Assembly: GCF_003024155.1 (NCBI RefSeq)
Contig: NZ_CP028136.1
Span: 868,001-932,000, forward strand
Source of the DNA: Christiangramia fulva
GTDB lineage: Bacteria > Bacteroidota > Bacteroidia > Flavobacteriales > Flavobacteriaceae
DNA length: 64,000 nt
Reading direction: 5' to 3'
The notes under the pieces are model-generated. The model did not search any database. It was not told the DNA's origin and saw only the letters and a list, made by a program, of their open reading frames with translations. The position numbers were made by a program, and so were the translations under genes. Shown in pieces: positions 36,938 through 46,310 of this stretch (position 1 is the first letter of the stretch; each line of letters starts with the position of its first letter).

Positions 36938-38473
36938 ATGAAACAACATTTAAAGGTTCTTTTATTCCTGTTTATGCTGACTTCTTTTCCCACAATGTAT
37001 TCGCAGAAAAAAGAACCCACTGCTTCTGACAGCTTATTTGCAAAATATTTAAAACCCGAAAAATCGGTTACCGAAGGTACGGTTACCGTGGAAGGTAAAA
37101 GCATTGACTACAAAGCTATTGCCGGCACTATGGTTTTAAAGAATGACATGGAAAAACCAACCATAAGCATGTCTTACACCGCCTATTTTAAAGAGGGATT
37201 GAAAGATGCTTCCAAGCGCCCGATCACCTTTATTTATAATGGCGGTCCCGGCAGCGCGACCATCTGGCTTCATATGGGCGCCTGGGGCCCTCAGCGAGTT
37301 TTTCTCAAGGACACCTCCAGAACCAAAGCTCCCTATAAAACGGTCAACAATGATTACAGCCTTTTAGATGTAAGTGATCTTGTTTTTATTGACGCGCCGG
37401 GAACCGGATTTGGTAAAATCATTACTGAAGATATGGGAGGTGCAGGTGAAAAAAAGGATTTCTACGGAACTGACCAGGATGCCAAAGCCTTCACCGATTT
37501 TATCACGAAATTTATATCGGAATTCGACCGATGGAATTCTCCAAAATATCTTTTCGGTGAGAGTTATGGAACCTACAGATCTGCTGTAGTTGCAAAAAAC
37601 CTTCAGGAAAAAAATATCAGCCTGAATGGGGTAATTCTGCTTTCCCAGCTTCTTTCGTGGGATAATATGACAGAGCTGGCATCTGAAAATCCTGGAAACG
37701 ACAAACCTTTTCAACTCATCCTACCATCATTTGCAGCTACAGCATGGTATCACCATAAATTACCCAACCGTCCTGAAAAATTAGAGCCTTTTTTAAAGGA
37801 AGTAGAAAATTTCGCCCTCACAGACTATGCACTTGCCCTTAACCAGGGATCAGATATCAGCGAGGCAACTTTTAATGCAACGGCCCAGAAACTTCATGAA
37901 TACACCGGTTTGCCTGTGGATTTCATAAAAAAAGCAAACCTGAGGGTAAACGGACCGCAGTTTGAAAAAGCATTATTGGGAGATACTAATGAGATAACGG
38001 GAAGGCTTGATTCAAGGTTTAAGGGTGAAAGCTCCAATCCTTTAGGGGAAACCCCGGCTTATGATCCTATGGATTCTTATATAGATGCTGCTTTTACTTC
38101 GGCTTACAATAATTATACAAGAACACAACTCAATTTTGGAAAAGACAGGGAATATAATGTCTTTGGAAATGTACACCCATGGGAAATGAACCGAAAAGAG
38201 GGATATGTTGGTTTTCCAAATGCTATGAACGATTTAGCGGAAGCGATGGTTTATAATCCAGATTTGAAAGTAATGCTCAATATGGGTTATTTCGATCTTG
38301 GAACTCCTTATTTTGAAGGTATTTATGAAATGAAACATTTGCCAATGCCTAATTCTCTTCAAAAAAATATTGAATACCAGACCTACATGTCGGGACACAT
38401 GGTTTACCTGCACCCGGAATCGCTGAAATTGCTTCACGATAATGTGGCAGCTTTTATCAAAGCCACCCATTAA
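36938..38473 (+). CDS. Secreted S10 family serine carboxypeptidase
   Basis: This 511-residue protein has a signal peptide (MKQHLKVLLFLFML to YSQ). S10 hallmarks are NGGPGSATIWLHMGAWGP, the nucleophile Ser209 in FGESYGTYR, the Asp in GYFDLGTPYF and the His in SGHMVYLHPE. It probably trims peptides from the C-terminus outside the cytoplasm. It is monocistronic, with an intrinsic terminator and a palindrome just upstream of the ATG. Confidence 0.92.
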   Translation: MKQHLKVLLFLFMLTSFPTMYSQKKEPTASDSLFAKYLKPEKSVTEGTVTVEGKSIDYKAIAGTMVLKNDMEKPTISMSYTAYFKEGLKDASKRPITFIYNGGPGSATIWLHMGAWGPQRVFLKDTSRTKAPYKTVNNDYSLLDVSDLVFIDAPGTGFGKIITEDMGGAGEKKDFYGTDQDAKAFTDFITKFISEFDRWNSPKYLFGESYGTYRSAVVAKNLQEKNISLNGVILLSQLLSWDNMTELASENPGNDKPFQLILPSFAATAWYHHKLPNRPEKLEPFLKEVENFALTDYALALNQGSDISEATFNATAQKLHEYTGLPVDFIKKANLRVNGPQFEKALLGDTNEITGRLDSRFKGESSNPLGETPAYDPMDSYIDAAFTSAYNNYTRTQLNFGKDREYNVFGNVHPWEMNRKEGYVGFPNAMNDLAEAMVYNPDLKVMLNMGYFDLGTPYFEGIYEMKHLPMPNSLQKNIEYQTYMSGHMVYLHPESLKLLHDNVAAFIKATH

Positions 38474-38490
38474 TTTAAAGTTCAAAAAAG

Positions 38491-38527
38491 AAAAAATCCC
38501 GCAGGTTTCTGTGGGATTTTTTTGTTT
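38491..38527 (+). terminator. Terminator of the S10 peptidase gene
   Basis: The sequence AAAAAATCCCGCAG-GTTT-CTGTGGGATTTTTTT forms a stem with one mismatch and a T-tract. Confidence 0.8.
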
Positions 38528-38542
38528 TAGATCACTTTAATT

Positions 38543-38582
38543 CGTCAAGCTGAACTCGCTTCAGCTTCTATATATATTGACG
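38543..38582. repeat. REP-like palindromic element 3' of glmS
   Basis: AAGCTGAA-CTCGC-TTCAGCTT is a perfect 8-bp hairpin, enclosed by CGTCA (38543-38547) and TGACG (38578-38582). Its core resembles GCTGAAC...TTCAGC repeats that I remember as frequent in Bacteroidetes genomes. It lies between the S10 terminator and the end of glmS and could also act as the glmS 3' hairpin. Confidence 0.6.
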
Positions 38583-38594
38583 CTAGAATCAAAT

Positions 38595-40442
38595 CTATTC
38601 CACCGTCACCGATTTAGCGAGGTTTCTTGGCTGATCTACATTCTTACCAAGCATTACTGCGATGTGATAAGAAAGCAACTGCAGCGGAATAGTGGTCAGT
38701 AAAGGTGTTAAGGACTCGATGGTTTCAGGCACTTCGATCACGTGATCGGCAAGTTCCCTTACTTCGCCATCACCTTCGGTCACTACCGCGATGATCTTTC
38801 CTTTTCTGGATTTTATTTCCTGAATATTGCTCACCACTTTTTCGTAATGTCCTTTTTTGGTAGCAATTACCACAACCGGCATCTGTTCATCGATAAGCGC
38901 GATAGGGCCATGTTTCATTTCTGCGGCCGGATAACCTTCAGCATGGATATAAGAGATCTCCTTGAGCTTAAGCGCCCCTTCAAGTGCTACCGGGAAGTTA
39001 TATCCTCTTCCTAAATATAGACAGTTAGGAGCATCTTTATAGGTATAGGCGATTTTTTGAATAAGCTCATCAGATTTCAAAGCTTTCATCACTTTTTCCG
39101 GAATCCGCTCCATTTCCTGAAGGTGAAATTGAAAATCACTATTAGAAATTGTGCCTTTAAATTTACCTAATTTGAGCGCCATCAGGGTTAATACAGTGAT
39201 CTGCGTCGTAAAAGCTTTTGTTGAAGCAACTCCAATCTCCGGGCCTGCATGGGTATAGGCACCTGCATGGGTTTCCCTCGAAATCGAAGAGCCCACCACA
39301 TTGCAAACTCCAAAAGTAAAAGCCCCTTTTTCCTTGGCTAATTTAATTGCCGCCATGGTATCAGCGGTTTCACCACTTTGTGAAATGGCGATCACCACAT
39401 CATTTTCTGTAATAACAGGATTTCTATACCTGAATTCTGAAGCATATTCCACTTCTACTGGAATTCGGGCAATATCTTCAAAAATATATTCTGCCACGAG
39501 TCCGGCATGCCATGAGGTTCCGCATGCAACTATAATAATTCGTTTCGCGTTGGCGATACGCTCAATATTATCATCAACACCTGCCATCTTTATAATGCCT
39601 TTTTTTACCAGCATTCTCCCCCTGTAGGTATCGCTGATGGCATTTGGCTGTTCGTGAATCTCTTTCAGCATAAAATGCTCAAATCCACTTTTCTCAATTT
39701 GTTCCAAATTAAGCTGAAGCTCCTGAACGTATGGATCTACCAGAGAGTCATCCTTGATCTTGCGTACCCGCACATCCTTATGCCTCCTAACCACTGCCAT
39801 TTCACCGTCTTCCAGATATATGGCATTATTGGTAAATTCGATAAAAGGGGAGGCATCAGAAGCTACAAAGAATTCGTCTTCTCCAACTCCAATAGCGAGA
39901 GGACTCCCTAATCTGGCAACAACGATCTCATCGGGTTTCTTTTTATTGAAAACCGCGATCGCATAAGCTCCTACGGTTTGATTAAGGGCGATTTGCACAG
40001 CTTTTCCCAGTTTAACTCCCTCTTTTTTGATTACATCTTCAATAAGGTTAACCAGGACTTCAGTATCAGTCTCACTGGTGAATTGGTAACCTCTCTTCTT
40101 AAGCTCTTTTCGAAGAGCATCGTAATTTTCTATAATTCCATTATGGATGATCACAAGATCACCAGAATTGGAATAATGAGGATGGGAATTTACATCATTC
40201 GGTTCACCATGAGTAGCCCAACGCGTATGTCCAAGCCCAACATTCCCATTGGTGGAAATTTCACTTTCAAGACGTTTTTTTAGATCGGCAACCTTTCCTT
40301 TGGTTTTGCTCATCTTCAACTGCTCACCATCATAAAGAGCGATGCCCGCACTGTCATACCCGCGGTATTCCAGTCTTTGCAATCCTTTTAAAACTATGGG
40401 ATATGCCTCACGATGTCCAATATATCCAACAATTCCACACAT
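38595..40442 (-). CDS. glmS: Glutamine-fructose-6-phosphate aminotransferase (isomerising)
   Basis: GlmS makes glucosamine-6-phosphate, the entry to UDP-GlcNAc for peptidoglycan and LPS. The 615-residue sequence has the class-II glutaminase N-terminal Cys (MCGIVGYIG), HTRWATHGEP, and two SIS domains (CGTSWHAG, SQSGETADTM, YNFPVALEGALKLKE). The end, RNLAKSVTVE, is the canonical C-terminus. It starts 6 nt after the DUF4270 stop; the unit is GT5-like gene, DUF4270, glmS. Confidence 0.98.
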   Translation of the reverse strand: MCGIVGYIGHREAYPIVLKGLQRLEYRGYDSAGIALYDGEQLKMSKTKGKVADLKKRLESEISTNGNVGLGHTRWATHGEPNDVNSHPHYSNSGDLVIIHNGIIENYDALRKELKKRGYQFTSETDTEVLVNLIEDVIKKEGVKLGKAVQIALNQTVGAYAIAVFNKKKPDEIVVARLGSPLAIGVGEDEFFVASDASPFIEFTNNAIYLEDGEMAVVRRHKDVRVRKIKDDSLVDPYVQELQLNLEQIEKSGFEHFMLKEIHEQPNAISDTYRGRMLVKKGIIKMAGVDDNIERIANAKRIIIVACGTSWHAGLVAEYIFEDIARIPVEVEYASEFRYRNPVITENDVVIAISQSGETADTMAAIKLAKEKGAFTFGVCNVVGSSISRETHAGAYTHAGPEIGVASTKAFTTQITVLTLMALKLGKFKGTISNSDFQFHLQEMERIPEKVMKALKSDELIQKIAYTYKDAPNCLYLGRGYNFPVALEGALKLKEISYIHAEGYPAAEMKHGPIALIDEQMPVVVIATKKGHYEKVVSNIQEIKSRKGKIIAVVTEGDGEVRELADHVIEVPETIESLTPLLTTIPLQLLSYHIAVMLGKNVDQPRNLAKSVTVE

Positions 40443-40448
40443 ATTCTC

Positions 40449-41996
40449 CTAATTATAATCGGTGTAATAAATCCTTAATTTAAGTCTTTTTTCAGGGTCT
40501 GCTGCCTCATCACCATACAAAACGGTTCCTAAAGGTGTAAACAAAGAGGTGGAAGGTATTTTTTGCACATTCTCAATTCCTCTAACCGCAGAAAAATTAG
40601 TAACATTTATATTCCCCGGAACTACCAGGCCTAAACGGACATTTTCAATATTTTCGTTTATCAAATTGGAAAGGTGCTGAGTGATCCGGATCTTGTAAAA
40701 AATTCCTTTATCATCCTCTCCTCTTTCCAGCAATGGCGCAAAAGTCAGTTTGGATTTTCGGGAAACGCTATTAGTAACAGGATCATTATCATAATCAGCC
40801 AATAAAGTATTATTATCAAGATTATAAAGAAGAAGCCGTTCGGGTTCTTCAGAATTTGCCACAGCCTCCTGATCGACATAAAAGATAAGATTGGCTTCGT
40901 TTACCAGCATTTTATTGTCTATGAGATCCTGAAGCACACTTTCATCGGGAAAAAGATCAATAACAACCATGCTTCCCTCTTCTCCTTTTACATACAATTT
41001 TTCAGAACCGTTTGAATTCTGGTCCTGTTCATTTATAGCCTGCAAAACCGAATCGGGAAATTCTCCCGAATAGGTATTGAAATGAATTCCACCGGAGATC
41101 ATTAGATCATAACTCGCCTGTTTATTAACTGTTGTAGTATTTCCATCAACTTCTTCTTCGACTTCATGAGTATAATAGAGGCTGATCTTTAAATCTGATC
41201 CTGAAAAATTAAACAAGATCTGACTTCCATCAGTTTCATTTGGTTCAGCTTTAATAAAAAGGCTTCGGAAGTAATTCCTGAAATTCCCATTATTCATTAG
41301 CTCAGACGAGCCTTCCTTATTCAGTATTTTATTCTGAAAAAAGGCAATCGGTAGCTTTATTCGTAAGGCCGGAGCATTGGTAACTGTATCTGTCTCGCCA
41401 TTCTTCACTTCATAGGTATCATAAGTGACTGCTGAAGGTTTGAAATTAGGGTCAACGAATAAGGGATCCCCTACGATATGTTGCTCCACTACGGGCTGTT
41501 GATCAGAAAAATATTTCTGGCGTTGCTCAAAATCAGTTTCAGGATCGAGATCGTTCAGAAAATAAGAGGTTTCATAAACCGATAATTTAAAGCTTCCTCC
41601 ACCAAAGATCGAATCGAGTTTATATCTTGGATCATCTGTAGTACTTTCGGCTGTCTCGGTTGAATAATATGGAAGGGTCAAAACAACACTATCTAACTGA
41701 GGATTGGTGCCAAATTCTGGATCAACCCTGGAAAGACTAAGCTGGGTAACAATACTCGCTGTACTTTCGCCGTAAACAGGATCTTTATAGGTTCCTAAAA
41801 CAAGATTTGCAAGATTATTGGTTTGGACTGAATTTATTTTTTGAGAATACGCATCCACCTCATATTCGTTCATCTTCACATCAGTAGGGTTATTTATTAT
41901 TTCCCCACCTATCTTCGAATAATCTTCATCACATGCTGTAAAAGCGGAAAGAGCAACCAATACGGCTGCGAACTGAATCAATTTGTTTAATTTCAT
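40449..41996 (-). CDS. DUF4270 family lipoprotein
   Basis: This 515-residue exported lipoprotein has its lipobox at FTAC (C21), followed by DEDYSKIGGEII. The downstream YKDPVYGESTAS and QLDSVVLTLPYYS blocks match the Bacteroidetes DUF4270 family, beta-rich proteins of unknown function. It is located between a GT5-like gene (16 nt upstream) and glmS (6 nt downstream). Surface or envelope association is likely from the lipobox. No catalytic motif can be seen. Confidence 0.85.
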   Translation of the reverse strand: MKLNKLIQFAAVLVALSAFTACDEDYSKIGGEIINNPTDVKMNEYEVDAYSQKINSVQTNNLANLVLGTYKDPVYGESTASIVTQLSLSRVDPEFGTNPQLDSVVLTLPYYSTETAESTTDDPRYKLDSIFGGGSFKLSVYETSYFLNDLDPETDFEQRQKYFSDQQPVVEQHIVGDPLFVDPNFKPSAVTYDTYEVKNGETDTVTNAPALRIKLPIAFFQNKILNKEGSSELMNNGNFRNYFRSLFIKAEPNETDGSQILFNFSGSDLKISLYYTHEVEEEVDGNTTTVNKQASYDLMISGGIHFNTYSGEFPDSVLQAINEQDQNSNGSEKLYVKGEEGSMVVIDLFPDESVLQDLIDNKMLVNEANLIFYVDQEAVANSEEPERLLLYNLDNNTLLADYDNDPVTNSVSRKSKLTFAPLLERGEDDKGIFYKIRITQHLSNLINENIENVRLGLVVPGNINVTNFSAVRGIENVQKIPSTSLFTPLGTVLYGDEAADPEKRLKLRIYYTDYN

Positions 41997-42012
41997 GTAG
42001 AGCTATTACTTT

Positions 42013-42825
42013 CTATTCAGACAAAACTTTTGTAGTGTAAAAATCCTGATAAGCCTGAGCGAAATTTTCTTTTTCGGTATATGGGAGTACCGGTTTGTCT
42101 AATTTATCTATATATTTTTTCAATTCTTCAGGCACGTTATCACCGCCTATTACCACCGCATCAGAATTATCGACGGCTGTTTTAAGCAGGTTGACAAAAG
42201 TAGGATTTTTTAGATGTTTTACACTGGCATTTTCCAGTCCATCAAACAATACTTTTTTATAAGTTTCCTTATCTAACGTATCATCAAAGCTTTGATTGTA
42301 AATTGAAGTAACTATTTTGGAATCTCTGAACAGGGGCTCATTGCCATAATAATTTCTTAAGTACAACGGCAACAGCGAAGAAAGCCAGCCGTGAACATGA
42401 ATGATATCTGGCGACCAGTTCAACTTTTTGACAGTTTCTATTACTCCTTTGGCAAAAAAGATCGCCCTTTCATCATTATCGGGAAAAAGATTTCCATCTT
42501 CATCGGTAAGCGTGGCCTTTCTTTTAAAATAATCTTCATTATCAATAAAGTAAACCTGCATTCTTTCTTTCGGAATGGAGGCGACCTTAATAATAAGAGG
42601 CATATCAAGATCGTTGATCACAAGGTTCATCCCGGAGAGCCTGATCACTTCATGTAACTGATGTCTTCTTTCGTTAATATTGCCAAACCTGGGCATAAAG
42701 ATGCGTATCTGTCCGCCAAGATTATTGACCATTTTGGCTGCTTCAAATGAGGTTGATGATATTTCGGTTTCAGGTAAGTAGGGTATAACTTCAGATGAGA
42801 CGTATAAGACTCTCTTATCTTTCAT
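42013..42825 (-). CDS. Short glycogen/starch synthase-like protein (GT5 N-terminal half only)
   Basis: This 270-residue protein resembles the N-terminal Rossmann half of bacterial glycogen synthase (GT5): VLYVSSEVIPYLPETE at the start, GQIRIFMPRFGNI and WSPDIIHVHGWLSSLLPLYL. The K-x-GGL motif that binds ADP-glucose is replaced (ETEISSTSFEA), and the entire C-terminal GT-B half is missing; full enzymes are about 480 aa. Activity as a glucosyltransferase is therefore unlikely; a regulatory or scaffold role is possible. It is divergent from panC and first in the unit with DUF4270 and glmS. Confidence 0.8.
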   Translation of the reverse strand: MKDKRVLYVSSEVIPYLPETEISSTSFEAAKMVNNLGGQIRIFMPRFGNINERRHQLHEVIRLSGMNLVINDLDMPLIIKVASIPKERMQVYFIDNEDYFKRKATLTDEDGNLFPDNDERAIFFAKGVIETVKKLNWSPDIIHVHGWLSSLLPLYLRNYYGNEPLFRDSKIVTSIYNQSFDDTLDKETYKKVLFDGLENASVKHLKNPTFVNLLKTAVDNSDAVVIGGDNVPEELKKYIDKLDKPVLPYTEKENFAQAYQDFYTTKVLSE

Positions 42826-42865
42826 AGATTGTTTGCTTTAATTACGTTTCTGAATAAAAAACACG

Positions 42866-42873
42866 CAAAATTA
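42866..42873 (-). promoter_or_regulatory. Possible -7 box for the GT5-like/DUF4270/glmS unit
   Basis: TAATTTTG on the minus strand, 40 nt upstream of the ATG. The -33 element is unclear. Confidence 0.4.
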
Positions 42874-42904
42874 CAAAATTTTATGCAGATTGCCTGAGAT
42901 ATAT

Positions 42905-42912
42905 TAAGTTTG
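42905..42912 (+). promoter_or_regulatory. Possible -7 box for panC-panD
   Basis: TAAGTTTG, 23 nt upstream of the panC ATG, fits TAnnTTTG. The -33 box is degenerate. Confidence 0.45.
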
Positions 42913-42935
42913 CACGCTGTTAATTTTATAATAAA

Positions 42936-43784
42936 ATGCAGATTTTTAGGGAGAAAAAGGAGCTTTCACGGGCTATAGATTTGAAAAAAAAGGAAGGAAA
43001 GTCCCTAGGGCTCGTTCCTACCATGGGAGCCCTTCATGAAGGTCATCTCTCGTTGGTAAAAAAAGCCTTACAGGAAACCGATCTTGTGGTAGTAAGTATT
43101 TTCGTAAATCCAACTCAATTTGACAATCACGATGATCTGGAAAAATACCCCAGAGATCTTCAAAAAGATCTTGACCTTCTGAAAAGTATTGATGAAAATA
43201 TCTGGATCTTTGTTCCCTCTGCAGAAGACCTCTACGGAGAAGAAATAACTTCTGAACATTTCGAATTCGACGGATTAGAAAAGGTGATGGAAGGCGCTTT
43301 CCGCAAAGGCCATTTTGACGGAGTTGGAACCGTTGTAAAAAAACTCTTTGAAACCGTAAAACCAGATAAGGCCTTTTTTGGTCAAAAAGATTATCAGCAG
43401 CTCCAGATTATTCGTAAATTAACAGAAAAGGCTGCACTTCCCGTAGAGATTGTGGGCTGCCCTATTCAAAGGGAAAGCAACGGCCTTGCAAGGTCTTCGA
43501 GGAACGAACGTCTAAATGACCAATCCAGAGAAAAGGCAGCTTTTATATATGAGACTCTTCAGAAAGCGAAAGATCTCTTCGGCACAAAAGATGCAGATTA
43601 TGTAATAGAATGGGTAGAAAAACAGTTTCAAAATCACTCATTTTTAAATCTGGAATATTTTGAGATTGCAGATGCCAATACGCTCAAAAAGATAAATCGA
43701 AAGCAAAAAGGAAATCAATACAGGGCCTTTATTGCTGTTTATGCAGGAGATATCCGTTTAATAGACAATATTGCTCTGAACTAA
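42936..43784 (+). CDS. panC: Pantothenate synthetase
   Basis: PanC joins pantoate and beta-alanine with ATP. The 282-residue sequence has PTMGALHEGHLSLV (HxGH), SIFVNPTQFDNHDDLEKYPR, FFGQKDYQQLQIIRKL and the ERLN-type loop RSSRNERLN. It is followed after 10 nt by panD, which supplies beta-alanine, so the two form a coherent pantothenate/CoA unit. Confidence 0.97.
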   Translation: MQIFREKKELSRAIDLKKKEGKSLGLVPTMGALHEGHLSLVKKALQETDLVVVSIFVNPTQFDNHDDLEKYPRDLQKDLDLLKSIDENIWIFVPSAEDLYGEEITSEHFEFDGLEKVMEGAFRKGHFDGVGTVVKKLFETVKPDKAFFGQKDYQQLQIIRKLTEKAALPVEIVGCPIQRESNGLARSSRNERLNDQSREKAAFIYETLQKAKDLFGTKDADYVIEWVEKQFQNHSFLNLEYFEIADANTLKKINRKQKGNQYRAFIAVYAGDIRLIDNIALN

Positions 43785-43794
43785 TTAATTGAAA

Positions 43795-44145
43795 ATGCAG
43801 ATTCACGTAGTAAAATCAAAAATCCACCGGGTGAAAGTAACCGGGGCCGATTTAAACTATATTGGCAGCGTAACTATTGATGAAGATCTTATGGACGCTG
43901 CAAATATCGTGGAAGGTGAAAAGGTCCAAATTGTGAACAATAATAACGGGGAACGCCTGGAAACCTATGTGATCCCCGGGGCCAGAAATTCAGGAGAAAT
44001 CACTCTTAACGGTGCGGCAGCAAGGAAAGTGGCAAAAGGCGATGTTCTTATCATTATCGCCTATGGTATTATGGATATGGAAGAAGCCCGCAATTTTAAG
44101 CCTTCACTGGTGTTCCCAGATGAGGAAACAAATTTGCTTAAATAA
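43795..44145 (+). CDS. panD: Aspartate 1-decarboxylase proenzyme
   Basis: PanD makes beta-alanine from aspartate with a self-generated pyruvoyl group. With the ATG at 43795 the cleavage site is G24-S25 (YIGSVTID), the canonical numbering, which is why I reject the in-frame TTG at 43789. Other conserved blocks are MDAANI, ENxKVQI-type GEKVQIVNN and [20 protein letters not shown]. 116 residues, standard length. It lies between panC and the GTG-started membrane protein (3 nt). Confidence 0.97.
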   Translation: MQIHVVKSKIHRVKVTGADLNYIGSVTIDEDLMDAANIVEGEKVQIVNNNNGERLETYVIPGARNSGEITLNGAAARKVAKGDVLIIIAYGIMDMEEARNFKPSLVFPDEETNLLK

Positions 44146-44148
44146 ACA

Positions 44149-45114
44149 GTGAGAAAAAAAACTACCAGAATATTAAAGATTTTTATTCCCCTCTTTTTGG
44201 GGATTTTTTTGATCTGGTATTCTCTGGGTACGGCAACACCGCAGGAAAGGGCCGAGATCTGGTCGAGTATTAAGCAAGCCGATAAAAGCTGGATAATAAT
44301 TTCTTTTTTTCTTGGAGCCCTCTCCCATCTTTCCCGGGCCTATCGATGGAAATATCTTTTGGAGCCCATGGGTTACACTTCCAGACTTTCCAACCGTTTT
44401 ATGGCTGTTATGGTCGCTTACCTCGCTAATTTCGGAATCCCGCGTTCAGGAGAGGTGCTTAGAGCAGTGAGTTTATCGAGCTACGAAAAAGTACCTTTTG
44501 AAAAAGGTTTTGGAACGATAATTTCTGAAAGAGTTGCAGATCTTCTCATACTCATGCTTATTGTGGTTCTGGCTATTAGCTTTAAAACTGAAACCCTCTT
44601 AACTTACTTACAGGAGCAGCATATAAATCCTCTTAATACGTTTCTGATCTTCCTAATGCTCCTTGCGATCATGGTCATAGCCCTCAATTTCGTACGAAGA
44701 TCCTCCTGGCCTCCCTTTCAAAAATTGAAGAAAATTGCCAAAGGCCTTTTGGAAGGAATGCGCAGTATCCTGCGAATGAAACACAAATGGAAATTTATAT
44801 TCCATACCGTTTTCATCTGGACCATGTATGTGCTAATGTTCTTTGTGATTAGTCAAAGCCTTCCTGAAACTGCAAATGTGGGCAGCGGAACCCTTCTTGC
44901 GGCATTTATTGTTGGCTCTTTTGCGGTATCTGCAACTAACGGAGGCTTAGGCGTTTATCCACTAGCAGTAGGCGGAATTTTAATCTTCTTTGGAATTGAA
45001 GAACATGCAGCCGAGGCCTTCGGATGGATCTCCTGGACCACTCAAACCTTTGTGGTACTGATATTTGGCGGACTTTCTTTTATTTTGCTCCCTATTCTGA
45101 ATAATAGGAAATAA
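44149..45114 (+). CDS. LPG-synthase-type (UPF0104/AglD-like) transmembrane protein
   Basis: This 321-residue protein has about eight helices in the flippase-like lysylphosphatidylglycerol synthetase membrane domain (LPG_synthase_TM), with the RAYRWKYLLEPMGY, YLANFGIPRSGEVLRAV and NGGLGVYPLAVGGI blocks. There is no C-terminal aminoacyl-transferase domain, so lipid aminoacylation is unlikely; a lipid flippase or membrane role is inferred. The start is GTG (44149), 3 nt after panD, so it is probably co-transcribed with the pantothenate genes. Confidence 0.88.
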   Translation: MRKKTTRILKIFIPLFLGIFLIWYSLGTATPQERAEIWSSIKQADKSWIIISFFLGALSHLSRAYRWKYLLEPMGYTSRLSNRFMAVMVAYLANFGIPRSGEVLRAVSLSSYEKVPFEKGFGTIISERVADLLILMLIVVLAISFKTETLLTYLQEQHINPLNTFLIFLMLLAIMVIALNFVRRSSWPPFQKLKKIAKGLLEGMRSILRMKHKWKFIFHTVFIWTMYVLMFFVISQSLPETANVGSGTLLAAFIVGSFAVSATNGGLGVYPLAVGGILIFFGIEEHAAEAFGWISWTTQTFVVLIFGGLSFILLPILNNRK

Positions 45115-45149
45115 TAATTACCTTACAGGTCCAAATCAATACTACGCCT

Positions 45150-46298
45150 ATGAAACGATTATTACTTATGGTAATGGCTCTTCTTGTGCCATTATGTTAT
45201 TATGGCCAGGTGAAATATGAACAAATTTCTTCAGAAAAACTTGGCGAAACCAGACAGATCAAAATTAAGCTGCCACGAAGCTATGAAGACAAGCCGGACA
45301 AGGTTTATCCCGTTATGATAGTTCTTGACGGAGACTATCTTTTTGAACCCATAGCAGGAATGGTAGATTATTATTCTTATTGGGAAGAGATCCCTGAAAT
45401 GATTGTGGTCGGGGTGAACCAGGACGGGATCAGGATGGAGGATACTTCGTATGATGAAAGGTCCCTTCCCACAGCAAAAGGAGCAAAGTTCTTTGAATTT
45501 TTAGGAATGGAACTTATGGCCAAAATGGATGAAAAATTCCGTACTTCCAATTTCCGGATAATTGCCGGACATGATTTTACCTCAAATTTTATCAATTATT
45601 ATTTGTTGAAAGAACAGCCGCTTTTCAGCGCATATATCAATATCAGCCCCGATCTTGCCGCAGAAATGGACGCACGCCTTACCCGTTCCCTAACCAATTC
45701 TGAAAAGAAAATATGGTATTACCTGGCAACGGGATCAGAAGATATTCCGGATCTAAAAAAGAATATTCTCAGCTTTGATAATCAGCTAAAAAAAATTGAT
45801 AATAAAGCCCTTCATTATAAGTTCGACAATTTTGAAAATGAAACTCATTATTCATTGGTAGGCAAGGCGATTCCTTCGGCCATAGAGTATATTTTTGAAA
45901 ATTACAGGCCCATTAGCCAGAAAGATTTCAATGAAGTGCTTCTTCAAACTTCCATTTCTCCTTCAAAATACCTTTCTGATAAATACGAAAGTATTAACGA
46001 ACTTTACGGAGTCAAAAAGAAAATCCGTCTAAACGATTTTCTGGCGGTTTATCAGGCCATTGAAAAGACCCGAAATTGGGAAGAACTGAAGCCTCTTTAT
46101 AAAATGGCCTATGACAATTTTCCCGGCACCATGCTAGGCACTTTCTTTGAAGCCCGTTATGAGGAAGAAACCGGAAATCCGAAGAAAGCGATGAGAATCT
46201 ATCAAAATGCTTACGGACAGGAGAAAATTGCTTTTATTAACACCGATTTTATGCTGGGAAAGGCTGAAGCGATAAAAAAAGATTTCGGGTATAATTAA
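45150..46298 (+). CDS. Secreted esterase-fold (IroE/Fes-like) protein lacking the nucleophile Ser
   Basis: This 382-residue alpha/beta hydrolase of the putative-esterase D family has a signal peptide (to about CYYGQ). Blocks such as YPVMIVLDGDYLF, EMIVVGVNQDGIRMEDTSYDER and the His in FENETHYSLVG fit the fold. At the nucleophile elbow, where GHSxGG is normal, it reads GHDFTSN, with Asp142 where Ser is expected. A C-terminal segment of about 120 residues resembles TPR-like helices. Either a different nucleophile or loss of activity is implied. Confidence 0.82.
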   Translation: MKRLLLMVMALLVPLCYYGQVKYEQISSEKLGETRQIKIKLPRSYEDKPDKVYPVMIVLDGDYLFEPIAGMVDYYSYWEEIPEMIVVGVNQDGIRMEDTSYDERSLPTAKGAKFFEFLGMELMAKMDEKFRTSNFRIIAGHDFTSNFINYYLLKEQPLFSAYINISPDLAAEMDARLTRSLTNSEKKIWYYLATGSEDIPDLKKNILSFDNQLKKIDNKALHYKFDNFENETHYSLVGKAIPSAIEYIFENYRPISQKDFNEVLLQTSISPSKYLSDKYESINELYGVKKKIRLNDFLAVYQAIEKTRNWEELKPLYKMAYDNFPGTMLGTFFEARYEEETGNPKKAMRIYQNAYGQEKIAFINTDFMLGKAEAIKKDFGYN

Positions 46299-46310
46299 AA
46301 AACAGAGTTA

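Noticed and set aside
43789..43794. TTG as the panD start codon
   Set aside because: ATG at 43795 gives the canonical G24-S25 self-cleavage site.
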